This document shows, in pieces, positions 1-8,715 of a DNA stretch of 64,000 nucleotides (within the stretch, counting starts at the first letter, position 1; each line of letters starts with the position of its first letter). The translations under genes were made by a program, and so were the position numbers. The notes under the pieces are model-generated. The model had not been told where the DNA came from. It searched no databases and saw only the letters and a list, made by a program, of their open reading frames with translations. Source of the stretch: CADEDV01 sp048498035 (GTDB lineage: Bacteria; Bacteroidota; Bacteroidia; Chitinophagales; Chitinophagaceae); the NCBI GenBank assembly GCA_048498035.1, contig JBEHYT010000019.1, forward strand, positions 18,505 to 82,504, in the 5' to 3' direction.

Positions 1-580
1 CACGCAGATGGTGGTGAAGGGGCTCGACTTTGACCATGTAGATGTGGTGGGCGTGCTGGACGCCGACGGGCTATTGCATTTTGCCGACTTCCGGGTAAAT
101 GAACGCGCATTTCAACTGATGGAACAGGTGAGTGGCCGTGCCGGCCGAAAGAAAGCTACCGGCAAAGTATTGATCCAAACCGTGCAGCCGCAACACCCGG
201 TTTTGCATTATGTACAGCAACATAACTACCGCGCGATGTATGAAGCGGAACTCAAAAGCCGCAAGCAATTTGCCTATCCGCCATTTTCGCGCATTATTCA
301 TCTTTCATTTAAACATAAGATCCGTGAGGTGGTGGAGCGTGCCGCTTATGAATTTGCGAAGGCGCTGCAAATGCGTTACAAAGATTACCTCGTGGGCCCG
401 GCAGAGCCCGTTGTAAACCGGGTACGTAACCAATACCGGATGGAACTGTTGCTGAAGTTGCCACGCGATGGTAAATTTATCCAACAATGTAAAAAAGACA
501 TTTTAGAACAGGAAGCCTTGCTGCACCAGGACCGCAGCTTTAGAAGCGTGGGCATTATCCCGGATGTGGATCCGGTGTAA
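1..580 (+). CDS. priA: Primosomal protein N' (replication restart helicase PriA), 3' part
   Basis: PriA recognises stalled forks and D-loops and reloads the replisome. The gene runs in from the left edge, so only about the last 192 codons are present. Visible are the end of the second helicase lobe, TQMVVKGLDFDHV (motif V region) and QVSGRAGR (motif VI, with the arginine finger), then the C-terminal domain with the typical YPPFSRIIHL stretch. The zinc-binding cysteines of the family would lie upstream of the window. murB follows after 11 bp on the same strand, so the two may be co-transcribed. The family call is secure; only the 5' boundary is missing. Confidence 0.95.
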   Translation, partial: TQMVVKGLDFDHVDVVGVLDADGLLHFADFRVNERAFQLMEQVSGRAGRKKATGKVLIQTVQPQHPVLHYVQQHNYRAMYEAELKSRKQFAYPPFSRIIHLSFKHKIREVVERAAYEFAKALQMRYKDYLVGPAEPVVNRVRNQYRMELLLKLPRDGKFIQQCKKDILEQEALLHQDRSFRSVGIIPDVDPV

Positions 581-591
581 ATTAACTGATC

Positions 592-1620
592 ATGATCCAG
601 GAAGCGATTTCACTATTACCATACAATACATTTCACATTGATGCCAAAGCGCGTTATTTTTCTGCTTTTGCATCCGTGAACGAACTCTCGGAAGTGCTTA
701 AAAGCCATGGTAACCAGCTTCAACTGGTAATCGGCGGCGGTAGCAATATTCTGCTTGCAAATGACCTGGACGGACTCGTATTAAAAAATGCGATACAGGG
801 CATTGAAAAGCAGTCGGAGGACGAAAATTACATCTATGTATGCGCGGGAGGCGGTGAAAACTGGAATGGATTTGTACAATATTGTGTTGACCAGCAATGG
901 GCCGGTGTTGAGAACCTGACCCTTATTCCCGGCAGCGTGGGCGCATCACCCATCCAGAATATCGGCGCCTATGGCGTGGAAGTAAAGGATGTAATTCATG
1001 AAGTACGTGCCTACCATATCGGGGAACGCTCAAATTACCGGTTTAAAAATGAAGATTGTCTCTTTGGCTACCGCGAAAGTATTTTCAAACAAAAGTATAA
1101 AGGCCAGTTTATTATCACGCAGGTTGTATTTAGGCTGCGCAAACAGCCCGACTTCAATACCAGCTACGGTGCCATCAATCAGCAACTGGAGAAGATGGGA
1201 GTGGAGACGCTTTCGCTACGTGCTGTTTCCAACGCTGTAGCAACCATTCGCAGTTCCAAATTGCCTGATCCGGCCAATACCGGCAATGCAGGCAGTTTTT
1301 TTAAGAACCCGGTTGTTACGGCAGCGGAGTATGAAGGACTGAAAGAGAAATTCCCTGAAATTGCCGGGTACGTTAACGCAAATGGATCGGTAAAACTTTC
1401 TGCGGGGTGGCTGATCGAACATAGCGGTCCGGCAGAAGGAGTAAGCTGGAAAGGTTTTCGCCGGGGCGATGTGGGTTGCTATCCGCTCCAGGCGCTTGTA
1501 TTAGTCAATTACGGCCAGGCCTCCGGCCCCGACATATGGGAATTCGGCCAGGAGATTATCGCAAGTGTATCTTCAAAATTCGGCGTCACCCTGGAGCCGG
1601 AAGTGAATGTTGTTGGATAA
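592..1620 (+). CDS. murB: UDP-N-acetylenolpyruvoylglucosamine reductase MurB
   Basis: Cytoplasmic FAD enzyme that reduces UDP-GlcNAc-enolpyruvate to UDP-MurNAc with NADPH, the second committed step of peptidoglycan synthesis. The 342 residues match the length of the E. coli-like (type I) enzymes. The FAD-binding segment GGGSNILL is near residue 48, PGSVGASPIQNIGAYG near 110-125, the YRESIFK tyrosine loop near 160, the catalytic serine in GNAGSFFKNP near 230, and the C-terminal active-site Glu in LEPEVNVVG. The ATG at 592 is 11 bp after the priA stop. A repeat-rich non-coding stretch follows. Confidence 0.96.
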   Translation: MIQEAISLLPYNTFHIDAKARYFSAFASVNELSEVLKSHGNQLQLVIGGGSNILLANDLDGLVLKNAIQGIEKQSEDENYIYVCAGGGENWNGFVQYCVDQQWAGVENLTLIPGSVGASPIQNIGAYGVEVKDVIHEVRAYHIGERSNYRFKNEDCLFGYRESIFKQKYKGQFIITQVVFRLRKQPDFNTSYGAINQQLEKMGVETLSLRAVSNAVATIRSSKLPDPANTGNAGSFFKNPVVTAAEYEGLKEKFPEIAGYVNANGSVKLSAGWLIEHSGPAEGVSWKGFRRGDVGCYPLQALVLVNYGQASGPDIWEFGQEIIASVSSKFGVTLEPEVNVVG

Positions 1621-1646
1621 AGGTGCTAATTAATTCGATGATTCGA

Positions 1647-1763
1647 TAATTCGTCGATTCGGTGATGGAGGAAAATGCAAGCAGAGTAATCTCCGAAATA
1701 GAGAAGTAATCAGGTTTATTATTATCGCTACCTCCTTTCGCCAGCGAACTATCGAATTGCCGA
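1647..1763. repeat. 117-bp direct repeat, copy 1
   Basis: Begins TAATTCGTCGATTCGGTGAT and ends ATCGAATTGCCGA. It has no open reading frame of note. It contains the extended element core TAATTCGnCGATTCGGnnATGG followed by AGGAAAATG, which reappears in reverse orientation near 24866-24900. Confidence 0.85.
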
Positions 1764-1820
1764 CTTACAAGTTTGTATTTGTTTGGGCGTGCTTGCCTCC
1801 ACGGCCAGAGGATGATTTAC

Positions 1821-1937
1821 TAATTCGTCGATTCGGTGATGGAGGAAAATGCAAGCAGAGTAATCTCCGAAATAGAGAAATAATCAGGTTTATTATTATC
1901 GCTACCTTCTTTCGCCAGCGAACTATCGAATTGCCGA
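1821..1937. repeat. 117-bp direct repeat, copy 2
   Basis: Near-identical to 1647-1763 over its whole length, with two substitutions seen. The near-identity points to a recent duplication or to ongoing homogenisation. Confidence 0.85.
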
Positions 1938-1965
1938 ATTGCCGAATTACTGAATTTGTATTCCC

Positions 1966-3501
1966 TCATCCTTCTTCATCAAACTCATCCACTTCTTCAT
2001 CTCCACCGCCCAGGTTCATCATACTTCCAATGAGGTCTTTGAACTCAATCTTACTTTCAAATACTTTCTTACTGATGAGTGAGTAGGAAGATAATCCATG
2101 TAATACAAATTCCATCAGCAGCGCCGCCTGGGATTCATTCGCCTGCGGGAAGAATTTTTTCACCAGCGCATGCAAGCCATCCACATGGTACAGCAGCATG
2201 ATCTTTTCCTTATCTGTCGTATTAAAGGAAATATTGAGATGATTTCCTTTATCAAACCACTGCGTGATGGAACGATAAGGATTGTCTGCTTCTTTTTCCT
2301 GTTGCGACGCCTTCCCGGTATTCCTGCGCTTTTTCAGCGTTTCAGGATTTGGGAAATACTGCACAAACATCGTCCGGATAGCTTTGTCTACCAGGTTCAT
2401 CGCCACCTGGTACGGCCCTTCCTGCTCGCCTTCGTATACCAATTCAATTTTCCCGGTGATAGCGGGAATAATGCCGGCCAGGTCGCCGATCCAGATCTGT
2501 GTTTTCTTCTCGCGGTTGATGATCGCACGGCGTTCTGCGGCACTTACCGCGTTTTCCAGCGCAGCAATAGTGAGGCGGGCGCTTACGCCACTCTTTTTAT
2601 CTACAAACTCGCTGCTCCGCGCTTCAAATGCCACCTGCTCAATCAATCTTCGCACCAGGTCACTCACCTCCACACTGTCTTTTTGTGCATCGGGAAGTTG
2701 GGCTTCCTGCCCGGTAATTTCCAGGGCGTGTTCAATATTTTTGGGATAGTGCGTCAGGATCTGGCTTTCTATCCGGTCTTTTAATGGCGTTACAATAGAA
2801 CCCCGGTTGGTATAATCTTCCGGGTTGGCGGTAAATACAAACACAATATCCAGCGGAAGCCGCAGCTTAAATCCGCGTATTTGTACATCACCTTCTTCCA
2901 GTATATTGAAGAGCGCCACCTGTATCCGCGCCTGCAGATCCGGCAACTCATTGATCACGAAAATACTGCGGTTACTCCGGGGAATGATCCCATAATGAAG
3001 CACCCGCTCATCGGCAAAACTGAGTTTAAGGTTGGCCGCCTTAATGGGATCTACATCGCCAATCAGGTCTGCCACACTCACGTCGGGCGTAGCCAGTTTT
3101 TCGCCGTACCGCTCACTGCGGTGCAGCCAGTGGACAGGCGTTTCGTCGCCTAGTGTTGCGATCTGGTCCTGCGCAAATTTTGAGATGGGATGCAACGGAT
3201 CATCATTAATATCGCTGCCCGTAACAACCGGGATGTATTCATCCAGCAATTGTGTCATTTGTCTGGCCATACGCGTCTTGGCCTGGCCGCGTAAACCGAG
3301 AAAGAGAATATTATGCTGACTAAGCAACGCACGCTCCACATCCGGTACTACCGTGTCTTCATATCCTACGATCCCGTTAAAAGTTGATTCACCTTCGCGC
3401 AACCGCGTGATGAGGTTATCGCGGATTTCCTGTTTGATGCTTCGGGAACGATAGCCTGATTTTTTCAGCGCCCCAAGTGTTTTTATTTTACTGATATCCA
3501 T
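1966..3501 (-). CDS. MoxR/magnesium-chelatase-like AAA+ ATPase
   Basis: A 511-residue AAA+ protein of the magnesium-chelatase ChlI/MoxR type, which usually works with a VWA-domain partner to remodel or mature other proteins. Walker A is GLRGQAKT (about 69-76). The Walker B region reads RSIFVINELPDL, with Asn where the canonical Asp would be. Sensor 1 is VFTANPEDYTNRG, followed by a helical lid domain and a very acidic C-terminus (GGDEEVDEFDEEG). The VWA gene lies 48 bp upstream on the same strand, so this is a standard two-gene ATPase/VWA operon. It is not the tetrapyrrole chelatase, since no bchD/bchH neighbours are present. The substrate is unknown. Confidence 0.85.
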   Translation of the reverse strand: MDISKIKTLGALKKSGYRSRSIKQEIRDNLITRLREGESTFNGIVGYEDTVVPDVERALLSQHNILFLGLRGQAKTRMARQMTQLLDEYIPVVTGSDINDDPLHPISKFAQDQIATLGDETPVHWLHRSERYGEKLATPDVSVADLIGDVDPIKAANLKLSFADERVLHYGIIPRSNRSIFVINELPDLQARIQVALFNILEEGDVQIRGFKLRLPLDIVFVFTANPEDYTNRGSIVTPLKDRIESQILTHYPKNIEHALEITGQEAQLPDAQKDSVEVSDLVRRLIEQVAFEARSSEFVDKKSGVSARLTIAALENAVSAAERRAIINREKKTQIWIGDLAGIIPAITGKIELVYEGEQEGPYQVAMNLVDKAIRTMFVQYFPNPETLKKRRNTGKASQQEKEADNPYRSITQWFDKGNHLNISFNTTDKEKIMLLYHVDGLHALVKKFFPQANESQAALLMEFVLHGLSSYSLISKKVFESKIEFKDLIGSMMNLGGGDEEVDEFDEEG

Positions 3502-3549
3502 ATAAAAATTGCTGATCCTGACTTTATACTGTTTCCTTTTTGTAAAAGA

Positions 3550-4647
3550 TCAGAATACTGTTTTTCGTTTGCCGTTTTCAAAATCGCGAAAGATAAAAGC
3601 ACCCAGTTTATCAAGCGATGCAAAGAATGCCTTACCCTGGTTGGTTTCCGTAAATTCCTGTACAAAACGCTGCAGGTAAGGGTCGGTAGCGATCATAAAC
3701 GTGGTGATCGGTATTTTGAGCTTTTTGCACTGCGCCGCCAGGTTCATACAGCGGTTGACTACTTTGCGATCCAGCCCAAAACTATTTTTGTAGTAGCGCT
3801 TACCCACCTTCAAGCAGGTAGGCTTACCATCCGTGATCATAAAGATCTGCTTGTTGGGATTTTTTCTCCGCCGGAGAATATCCATTGCCAACTCCAACCC
3901 GGCCACGGTATTGGTATGATAAGGCCCCACCTGCAAATAGGGCAAATCCTTCACCTCAATTGGCCAGGCATCGTTTCCAAACACTACGATGTCCAATGTG
4001 TCTTTTGGATAACGGGTCTGGATCAGCTCGCTGAGCGCCATCGCTACTTTCTTGGCTGGCGTAATGCGATCCTCACCATACAGGATCATCGAGTGGGAAA
4101 TGTCGATCATCAGCACCGTGGAGGTCTGCGTCTTAAAATCCGTTTCACGGATGCTCAGGTCATCTTCCTGCATCCGGAAACTTTCCACACCATGATTGAT
4201 CTGTGCATTGCGGATCGATTCGGTAAAGTCGATCTGCTCCAGCATATCGCCAAACTGGAACTGGCGGGTTTCCGGGTTGATCTCATCGCCCTGGCCGGGC
4301 TTAAAACTATGGTGATCGCCCTGTTTGGTCTTTTTCAGTTTTCCAAAAATCTCTTCCAGGCTTTTTTTGCGAATACCCTGTTCAGTTTTAGGGGTAATGC
4401 GGATTTCACCCTGCGGGTTATCCTCAGAAATATATCCCTTATCCTTCAGGTCATCAATAAAATCGCCCATCCCATATTCTCCATCCGTAAGCTGGTATTG
4501 TTTGTCCAGCTCATTCATCCATTGCAGCGCTTCGCCTACATCCCCGCTCGTGTAGGTCAGCAACTGGGTAAATATGTCCAACAGATGCTCAAAACGGGTT
4601 TTACCGCTTTCGTTGGGGTCAAATTTGGTGAAATGGTATCCGCGCAT
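3550..4647 (-). CDS. VWA-domain protein, partner of the MoxR-like ATPase
   Basis: A 365-residue protein with an N-terminal helical region and a C-terminal von Willebrand A fold. The metal-ion-dependent adhesion site is visible as VLMIDISHSM (D182-x-S184-x-S186), with a later MITDGKPTC loop. There is no signal peptide or membrane segment, so it is cytoplasmic. It is the first gene of the operon with the ATPase downstream, the usual pairing in which the VWA protein presents substrate or metal to the AAA+ ring. Its start is fixed by an unusually good Shine-Dalgarno sequence (see 4657-4663). Confidence 0.85.
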   Translation of the reverse strand: MRGYHFTKFDPNESGKTRFEHLLDIFTQLLTYTSGDVGEALQWMNELDKQYQLTDGEYGMGDFIDDLKDKGYISEDNPQGEIRITPKTEQGIRKKSLEEIFGKLKKTKQGDHHSFKPGQGDEINPETRQFQFGDMLEQIDFTESIRNAQINHGVESFRMQEDDLSIRETDFKTQTSTVLMIDISHSMILYGEDRITPAKKVAMALSELIQTRYPKDTLDIVVFGNDAWPIEVKDLPYLQVGPYHTNTVAGLELAMDILRRRKNPNKQIFMITDGKPTCLKVGKRYYKNSFGLDRKVVNRCMNLAAQCKKLKIPITTFMIATDPYLQRFVQEFTETNQGKAFFASLDKLGAFIFRDFENGKRKTVF

Positions 4648-4656
4648 GGTCTAAAT

Positions 4657-4663
4657 CCTCCTT
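4657..4663 (-). promoter_or_regulatory. Strong Shine-Dalgarno site of the VWA gene
   Basis: On the minus strand the sequence reads AAAAGGAGGATTTAGACC directly before the ATG at 4647: AAGGAGG with 9-nt spacing. Such near-perfect anti-SD matches are uncommon in Bacteroidota, so it is notable and it settles the start codon. Confidence 0.7.
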
Positions 4664-4741
4664 TTCAATATACAATTTACGACAACTGCCTCTTAAAACA
4701 GGGGCACCAGGGTTAATAACAACTTAAGACTGCCGGGGTTC

Positions 4742-4770
4742 AAAAAAAAGTCCCGGCCGGGCCGGGACTT
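4742..4770 (-). terminator. Rho-independent terminator of the DUF2723 gene
   Basis: A perfect inverted repeat with 11-nt arms (AAGTCCCGGCC / GGCCGGGACTT, 4748-4770) is followed on the minus strand by eight U residues (the A run 4742-4749 on the plus strand). It lies 24 bp past the DUF2723 stop codon. Confidence 0.9.
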
Positions 4771-4794
4771 ATCGCAATATCGAAAATGTTAGTA

Positions 4795-7700
4795 TTATTT
4801 GCCAGAATCGGGGTTTGCACCCGACGCACTGTCAGCCGCCTGGTTCAGGACTGAGTTTCCGCCCCCGGTTTCAACATTCGTATTCTTGGGTGCCGATTTG
4901 GGATCATATTTGCTCACGATCCGGTCCAGCACAGCACTCAATGCCTCGTTGATCTGGTATTCCGTCATCAAACCAGAGAAGAACTTCGTGTTGTCGTTCG
5001 ACTGGAACGATTGGAACACAGGCGGCTTGCCATCATTGAGCGAAAGATAATACGCCCGCTGCTGGTCAAAATCCTTTCGCAATGCGTCTTTAACGCGATT
5101 GGCCAGATCCATTTTACCGGCTTTATACGCGGCTTCCAGGTACATCAGGCCCGTCTGGTTATGATTGTTATAGCGGCTTACCAACGCATATGGCATATTG
5201 GCCGGATCCATTCCTTTTTCAATATGATCCAATAACTGGCCTGCCTCATCTTTCCGGCCTGCGTCAGCCAGGCTTCCGGCTGCCTCTGCTACTACGGAAC
5301 GAATGTTTAACAAATGGCGACGATTTTCTTCGTCAAAATAAACGCCTTTCTTGTCGGCCCCGCCAAACTGGAACTTAAGAATGTTCTTATAAGCTGCATC
5401 TTCATTGGCATCACTGATAGGAGCGCTGCCCATGTAGTTATCGCGAAGCGCAGCATTCAATTCCCAATTGGAACGCGCATCTTTTGCAACAACAGGTACG
5501 AGGCGATACGCCAGGCCATCTTTACGCAGGTAACCACCAAAGCCCAGTTCTCCATACGGCGAAGAGAAGTAAATCGGACGCTTCCAGTTGTTGGCTGCGA
5601 TGATGTTCAGGATCATCAGATCGTTGCGCTGCAACATTGATTTCGGGATCTCAAATTTCACCGATGATACCACACTGTCATCCGGGTTTACCACTTTGTT
5701 TTGCCGTACCGCAGCTTCATCAACCGGTATTTGAAAGCGGCGTACAGGGAAATTATCCGGCCCTACATCGCGGCCGGTTTCAGGATCACGGGTTTCTTTT
5801 CCAAAAACATCCTTCATCGCGCTGTAAAGCGGGAAATAGGTTTCCTGGGAAACGTTTTCTGCCGGCTGGTAGACCATTACCTCGCGGTTATGTCCCTCAA
5901 TCTGCTCGGGAGACCAGATCACATCCACAGAATCTGCCTGGTTGATCTTGTACCGAAGCTGGTTGATATACCAGTCGATACCAAGAAGACTATTATTGAT
6001 AATACGAATATCGGGACGAACACCTTCCACTTCCTGTGCATACCACAGCGGGTAGGTATCATTATCTCCGAATGTAAACAGGATAGCATTGGGGGCACAG
6101 CTTTCCAGGTAATCTTTTGCAAGATCCGGTGCCAGTGTTTTCTTGCTACGATCATGATCATCCCAAACCTGTTGGGCCATCAGGATCGGTATTAGCATAC
6201 ACACTACACCGGTTACAATATTTACCATCTTGAAATTGGAGCCATTTCTCGAAACAATTCGCACCACGTACGTGATACCAGCAGTTACGATCGCATACAA
6301 TATGGCCGCGAACACAGAAGTTAAAAGCGTCGCTTTCGGACCGGTTTCATGCGCCGTGCTCATTACCATGATCATAAACGTCAGGATGCTTCCAAATGCC
6401 ATCGTGTTAAGGAAACTCGGGCTGTCTGCACGTTCCCGCGCCATCTTCACCAGGCCTACCACGGCAAGCCCAATCCAGATTGCAAATACATAGAACGATC
6501 CCACATAGGCATAATCCCGTTCCCGCGGCTGGTTACCAGCCTGGTTCAGGTAGAAGATCACCGCAATGCTGGTAAAGAAGAACAACAGGAAATTCACCAG
6601 CCAGTCTCTCCGGTTACGGGTAAACTGGAACACACATCCGATAATACCCAAAATAAATGGCAGGAGATACATCTCATTATGCGCCTTATTATGGCGAATA
6701 CTATCGGGCATTTTGCTTTGATCACCCAACCTCCATTTATCCATAAATGAGATTCCCGTCAGCCAGTTGCCATCCCGCACATTGCCCGACGCTTGTATAT
6801 CATTCTGCTTACCGGCAAAGTTCCACATAAAGTAACGCCAGTACATGAAATCAAGCTGGTACGTAAAGAACCACCGGAGATTATCCCCGTAGGTTGGAAT
6901 TTTTACTGCTACAGGGTCTTGCGGAGACAGGGTTTGGCCACGCCGAACCTTGATCGCATAACCCGGATCGATATTGATATTAGAGGTCCTTCCGTCCTGG
7001 TACTTCACCTGCACAATGCCCTCTTCGTCATTAAAGCCCATTACCATACAATAGTTCTCGGGGTAAATACACTTCAGGTCCAGCCAATCGATATACGTGT
7101 CGTAGTGACGTTGGTCATTACTCGAATCCCAAACCCGCGGCAGGAATTGTTTATCGCTGGATTTATACTCGTAATCTTTTGAACGGCCAATTTCTACGTA
7201 TTTGCCATGCGCTTTTACATAACGCATTTCGCCTTCACGCATCACATACAAAGGATATCCTTCGGGATTCGTCTCCCGGCGTACATCCGCCAGGAAGTGA
7301 GGGCCATATAATAAAGGCGCTTCGCCATATTGCTCGCGACTGAGATAATAAACCAGGTTGATCGGGTTTTCCACGTTATTCATATCAATGGCCGGGTTGG
7401 CATTGGAACGAATAATGGCCGTGAAATACATAAAATAGCCGATCATCATAAAGGCATATGACCAAAGCGCCAGCTTAAACACACGTAGCGCAGTAGCCTT
7501 CATGTAGTATCCAAACAGCGTCGCAATACCGGCCAGCAACAAGAATTTGAGAATATTTTGCACTACGGAACCGCGTGGAACAAGCCAGTACTGATTTTTT
7601 ATTTCAATAAGGCTTGATGCATCTGAAGATCCGTAAACAGGGGCTGTGATGAAGGGCAGCAAGGTGAGCGAAAGGAATAATACGAACCACAGGATCATTT

Positions 7701-8586
7701 TTTCCTTCGATAACGATTTTTCCTTCATCCGGATGCCCCATACCAGCAAAGCCGCAATAGCCAGGAAGTAAAATGCAAAACCGGTGAAAGACGGCATATT
7801 CATCGAGTTCACAAAGAACACATCAAATTGCCCGGCCGCCTTCATGGAATATTGTATCACCGCAACCTGTACCAGGCCGGTAACAATACATCCTATTACA
7901 AAAGCCAGAATACCACCCCAGGTAGTAACCTTGAAACGGCGGTAATAATAGATCATTACGATAGCCGGAATGGTCAGCAGGTTCAGGATGTGTACACCAA
8001 TCGACAATCCCATCATAAAAAACAGGAACACGATCCAACGGTCACTACGCGCACGTGCCGCAGCATCATCTACGGCAGATTCATCTGCATGCTCCCATTT
8101 CAACATCGACCAGAACACCAGTGCCGTAAAGAACGATGAAAGCGCATACACTTCACCTTCAACCGCACTAAACCAGAATGAATCACTAAACGTATAAGCC
8201 AAAGCACCCACGGCGCCGGCAATCATTACGGTAATCGTTTCATTGCTTTCCAACTGCTCACCCGTTTTTACAAACAGCTTACGCCCAAAATGCGTAATGC
8301 TCCAAAACAGGAACAGGATAGTAGCAGCACTCGCCAGCGCACTCATAAAGTTCACCGCGTTGGCTGCAGTTTGGCCGCTATCTCCGAAAAGAATGATAAA
8401 AAAGCGACCCAATAATACAAACAGGGGCGCACCGGGAGGGTGGGGAAGTCCCATGGTTTTGGCAGTAGCCACAAACTCACCGCAATCCCAAAGACTGCCT
8501 CGGGCCTCGCGGGTCAGAAAATAGGTCACAAAGGCAACAAAAAAAACGGCCCAGCCGGTGATGTTATTGGCTTTTTTGAAATTCAT
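4795..8586 (-). CDS. DUF2723 (TMEM260-like) multi-pass membrane protein, putative protein O-glycosyltransferase
   Basis: A 1263-residue integral membrane protein. The N-terminal half has about a dozen hydrophobic segments. It carries the family signature near residues 30-60, with WDCGEFVATA and HPPGAPLF, typical of DUF2723, the bacterial relatives of the eukaryotic O-mannosyltransferase TMEM260 (GT-C fold). The middle part contains a periplasmic loop region and the C-terminal ~200 residues are helical, TPR-like. The ORF is open to a TTG at 8592, but the ATG at 8586 (MNFKKANN) is the more likely start. A -7 box lies at 8622-8629 and a terminator at 4742-4770, so it appears to be a single-gene unit. 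That it glycosylates exported proteins is an inference from the family. Confidence 0.85.
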   Translation of the reverse strand: MNFKKANNITGWAVFFVAFVTYFLTREARGSLWDCGEFVATAKTMGLPHPPGAPLFVLLGRFFIILFGDSGQTAANAVNFMSALASAATILFLFWSITHFGRKLFVKTGEQLESNETITVMIAGAVGALAYTFSDSFWFSAVEGEVYALSSFFTALVFWSMLKWEHADESAVDDAAARARSDRWIVFLFFMMGLSIGVHILNLLTIPAIVMIYYYRRFKVTTWGGILAFVIGCIVTGLVQVAVIQYSMKAAGQFDVFFVNSMNMPSFTGFAFYFLAIAALLVWGIRMKEKSLSKEKMILWFVLFLSLTLLPFITAPVYGSSDASSLIEIKNQYWLVPRGSVVQNILKFLLLAGIATLFGYYMKATALRVFKLALWSYAFMMIGYFMYFTAIIRSNANPAIDMNNVENPINLVYYLSREQYGEAPLLYGPHFLADVRRETNPEGYPLYVMREGEMRYVKAHGKYVEIGRSKDYEYKSSDKQFLPRVWDSSNDQRHYDTYIDWLDLKCIYPENYCMVMGFNDEEGIVQVKYQDGRTSNINIDPGYAIKVRRGQTLSPQDPVAVKIPTYGDNLRWFFTYQLDFMYWRYFMWNFAGKQNDIQASGNVRDGNWLTGISFMDKWRLGDQSKMPDSIRHNKAHNEMYLLPFILGIIGCVFQFTRNRRDWLVNFLLFFFTSIAVIFYLNQAGNQPRERDYAYVGSFYVFAIWIGLAVVGLVKMARERADSPSFLNTMAFGSILTFMIMVMSTAHETGPKATLLTSVFAAILYAIVTAGITYVVRIVSRNGSNFKMVNIVTGVVCMLIPILMAQQVWDDHDRSKKTLAPDLAKDYLESCAPNAILFTFGDNDTYPLWYAQEVEGVRPDIRIINNSLLGIDWYINQLRYKINQADSVDVIWSPEQIEGHNREVMVYQPAENVSQETYFPLYSAMKDVFGKETRDPETGRDVGPDNFPVRRFQIPVDEAAVRQNKVVNPDDSVVSSVKFEIPKSMLQRNDLMILNIIAANNWKRPIYFSSPYGELGFGGYLRKDGLAYRLVPVVAKDARSNWELNAALRDNYMGSAPISDANEDAAYKNILKFQFGGADKKGVYFDEENRRHLLNIRSVVAEAAGSLADAGRKDEAGQLLDHIEKGMDPANMPYALVSRYNNHNQTGLMYLEAAYKAGKMDLANRVKDALRKDFDQQRAYYLSLNDGKPPVFQSFQSNDNTKFFSGLMTEYQINEALSAVLDRIVSKYDPKSAPKNTNVETGGGNSVLNQAADSASGANPDSGK

Positions 8587-8621
8587 ATACAAGAGGTTTT
8601 GCCCCGGTTTTCAGGGGAAAG

Positions 8622-8629
8622 CAAAAATA
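8622..8629 (-). promoter_or_regulatory. Putative -7 box (TATTTTTG) for the DUF2723 gene
   Basis: On the minus strand, TATTTTTG matches the Bacteroidota TAnnTTTG element and sits 36 nt upstream of the ATG at 8586. A TTTG lies 26 nt further upstream (8656-8659), rather far for the -33 element. Confidence 0.45.
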
Positions 8630-8715
8630 GGGGAAACGGGTCATAGTCTGTAAGGCAAACTACGATGTTTTTCGTTAATGATTGGTTTATTTTGAATTGA
8701 TTATGAACCTGCTGG

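Larger units (their letters stand above)
1621..1965. repeat. Intergenic tract with ATTCG-type short repeats and a 117-bp direct duplication
   Basis: No gene is visible between murB and the convergent ATPase gene. The stretch is built of reiterated ATTCG words (for example TAATTCGATGATTCGATAAT) and holds a 117-bp direct repeat, 1647-1763 and 1821-1937. The two copies differ at only two positions I can see (gaagtaatc/gaaataatc and cctcctttcg/ccttctttcg). Copy starts are 174 bp apart, with a non-repeated 57-bp piece between. A third, partial run of the short words (AATTGCCGAATTGCCGAATTAC) closes the tract just before the ATPase stop codon. The same words recur at 24.4-24.9 kb and at 63.87 kb. 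Confidence 0.85.

Noticed and set aside
1647..1937. The 117-bp duplication as an insertion sequence
   Set aside because: No terminal inverted repeats, no transposase reading frame, and no target-site duplication is visible.
2170..2784. 204-residue frame on the plus strand inside the AAA+ ATPase gene
   Set aside because: It is antisense to a clear, well-conserved gene and has no family-like sequence; it arises from codon bias.
1966..4647. Chlorophyll/cobalamin metal chelatase subunits
   Set aside because: No large chelatase subunit or tetrapyrrole genes nearby; the two-gene ATPase/VWA type is the better fit.
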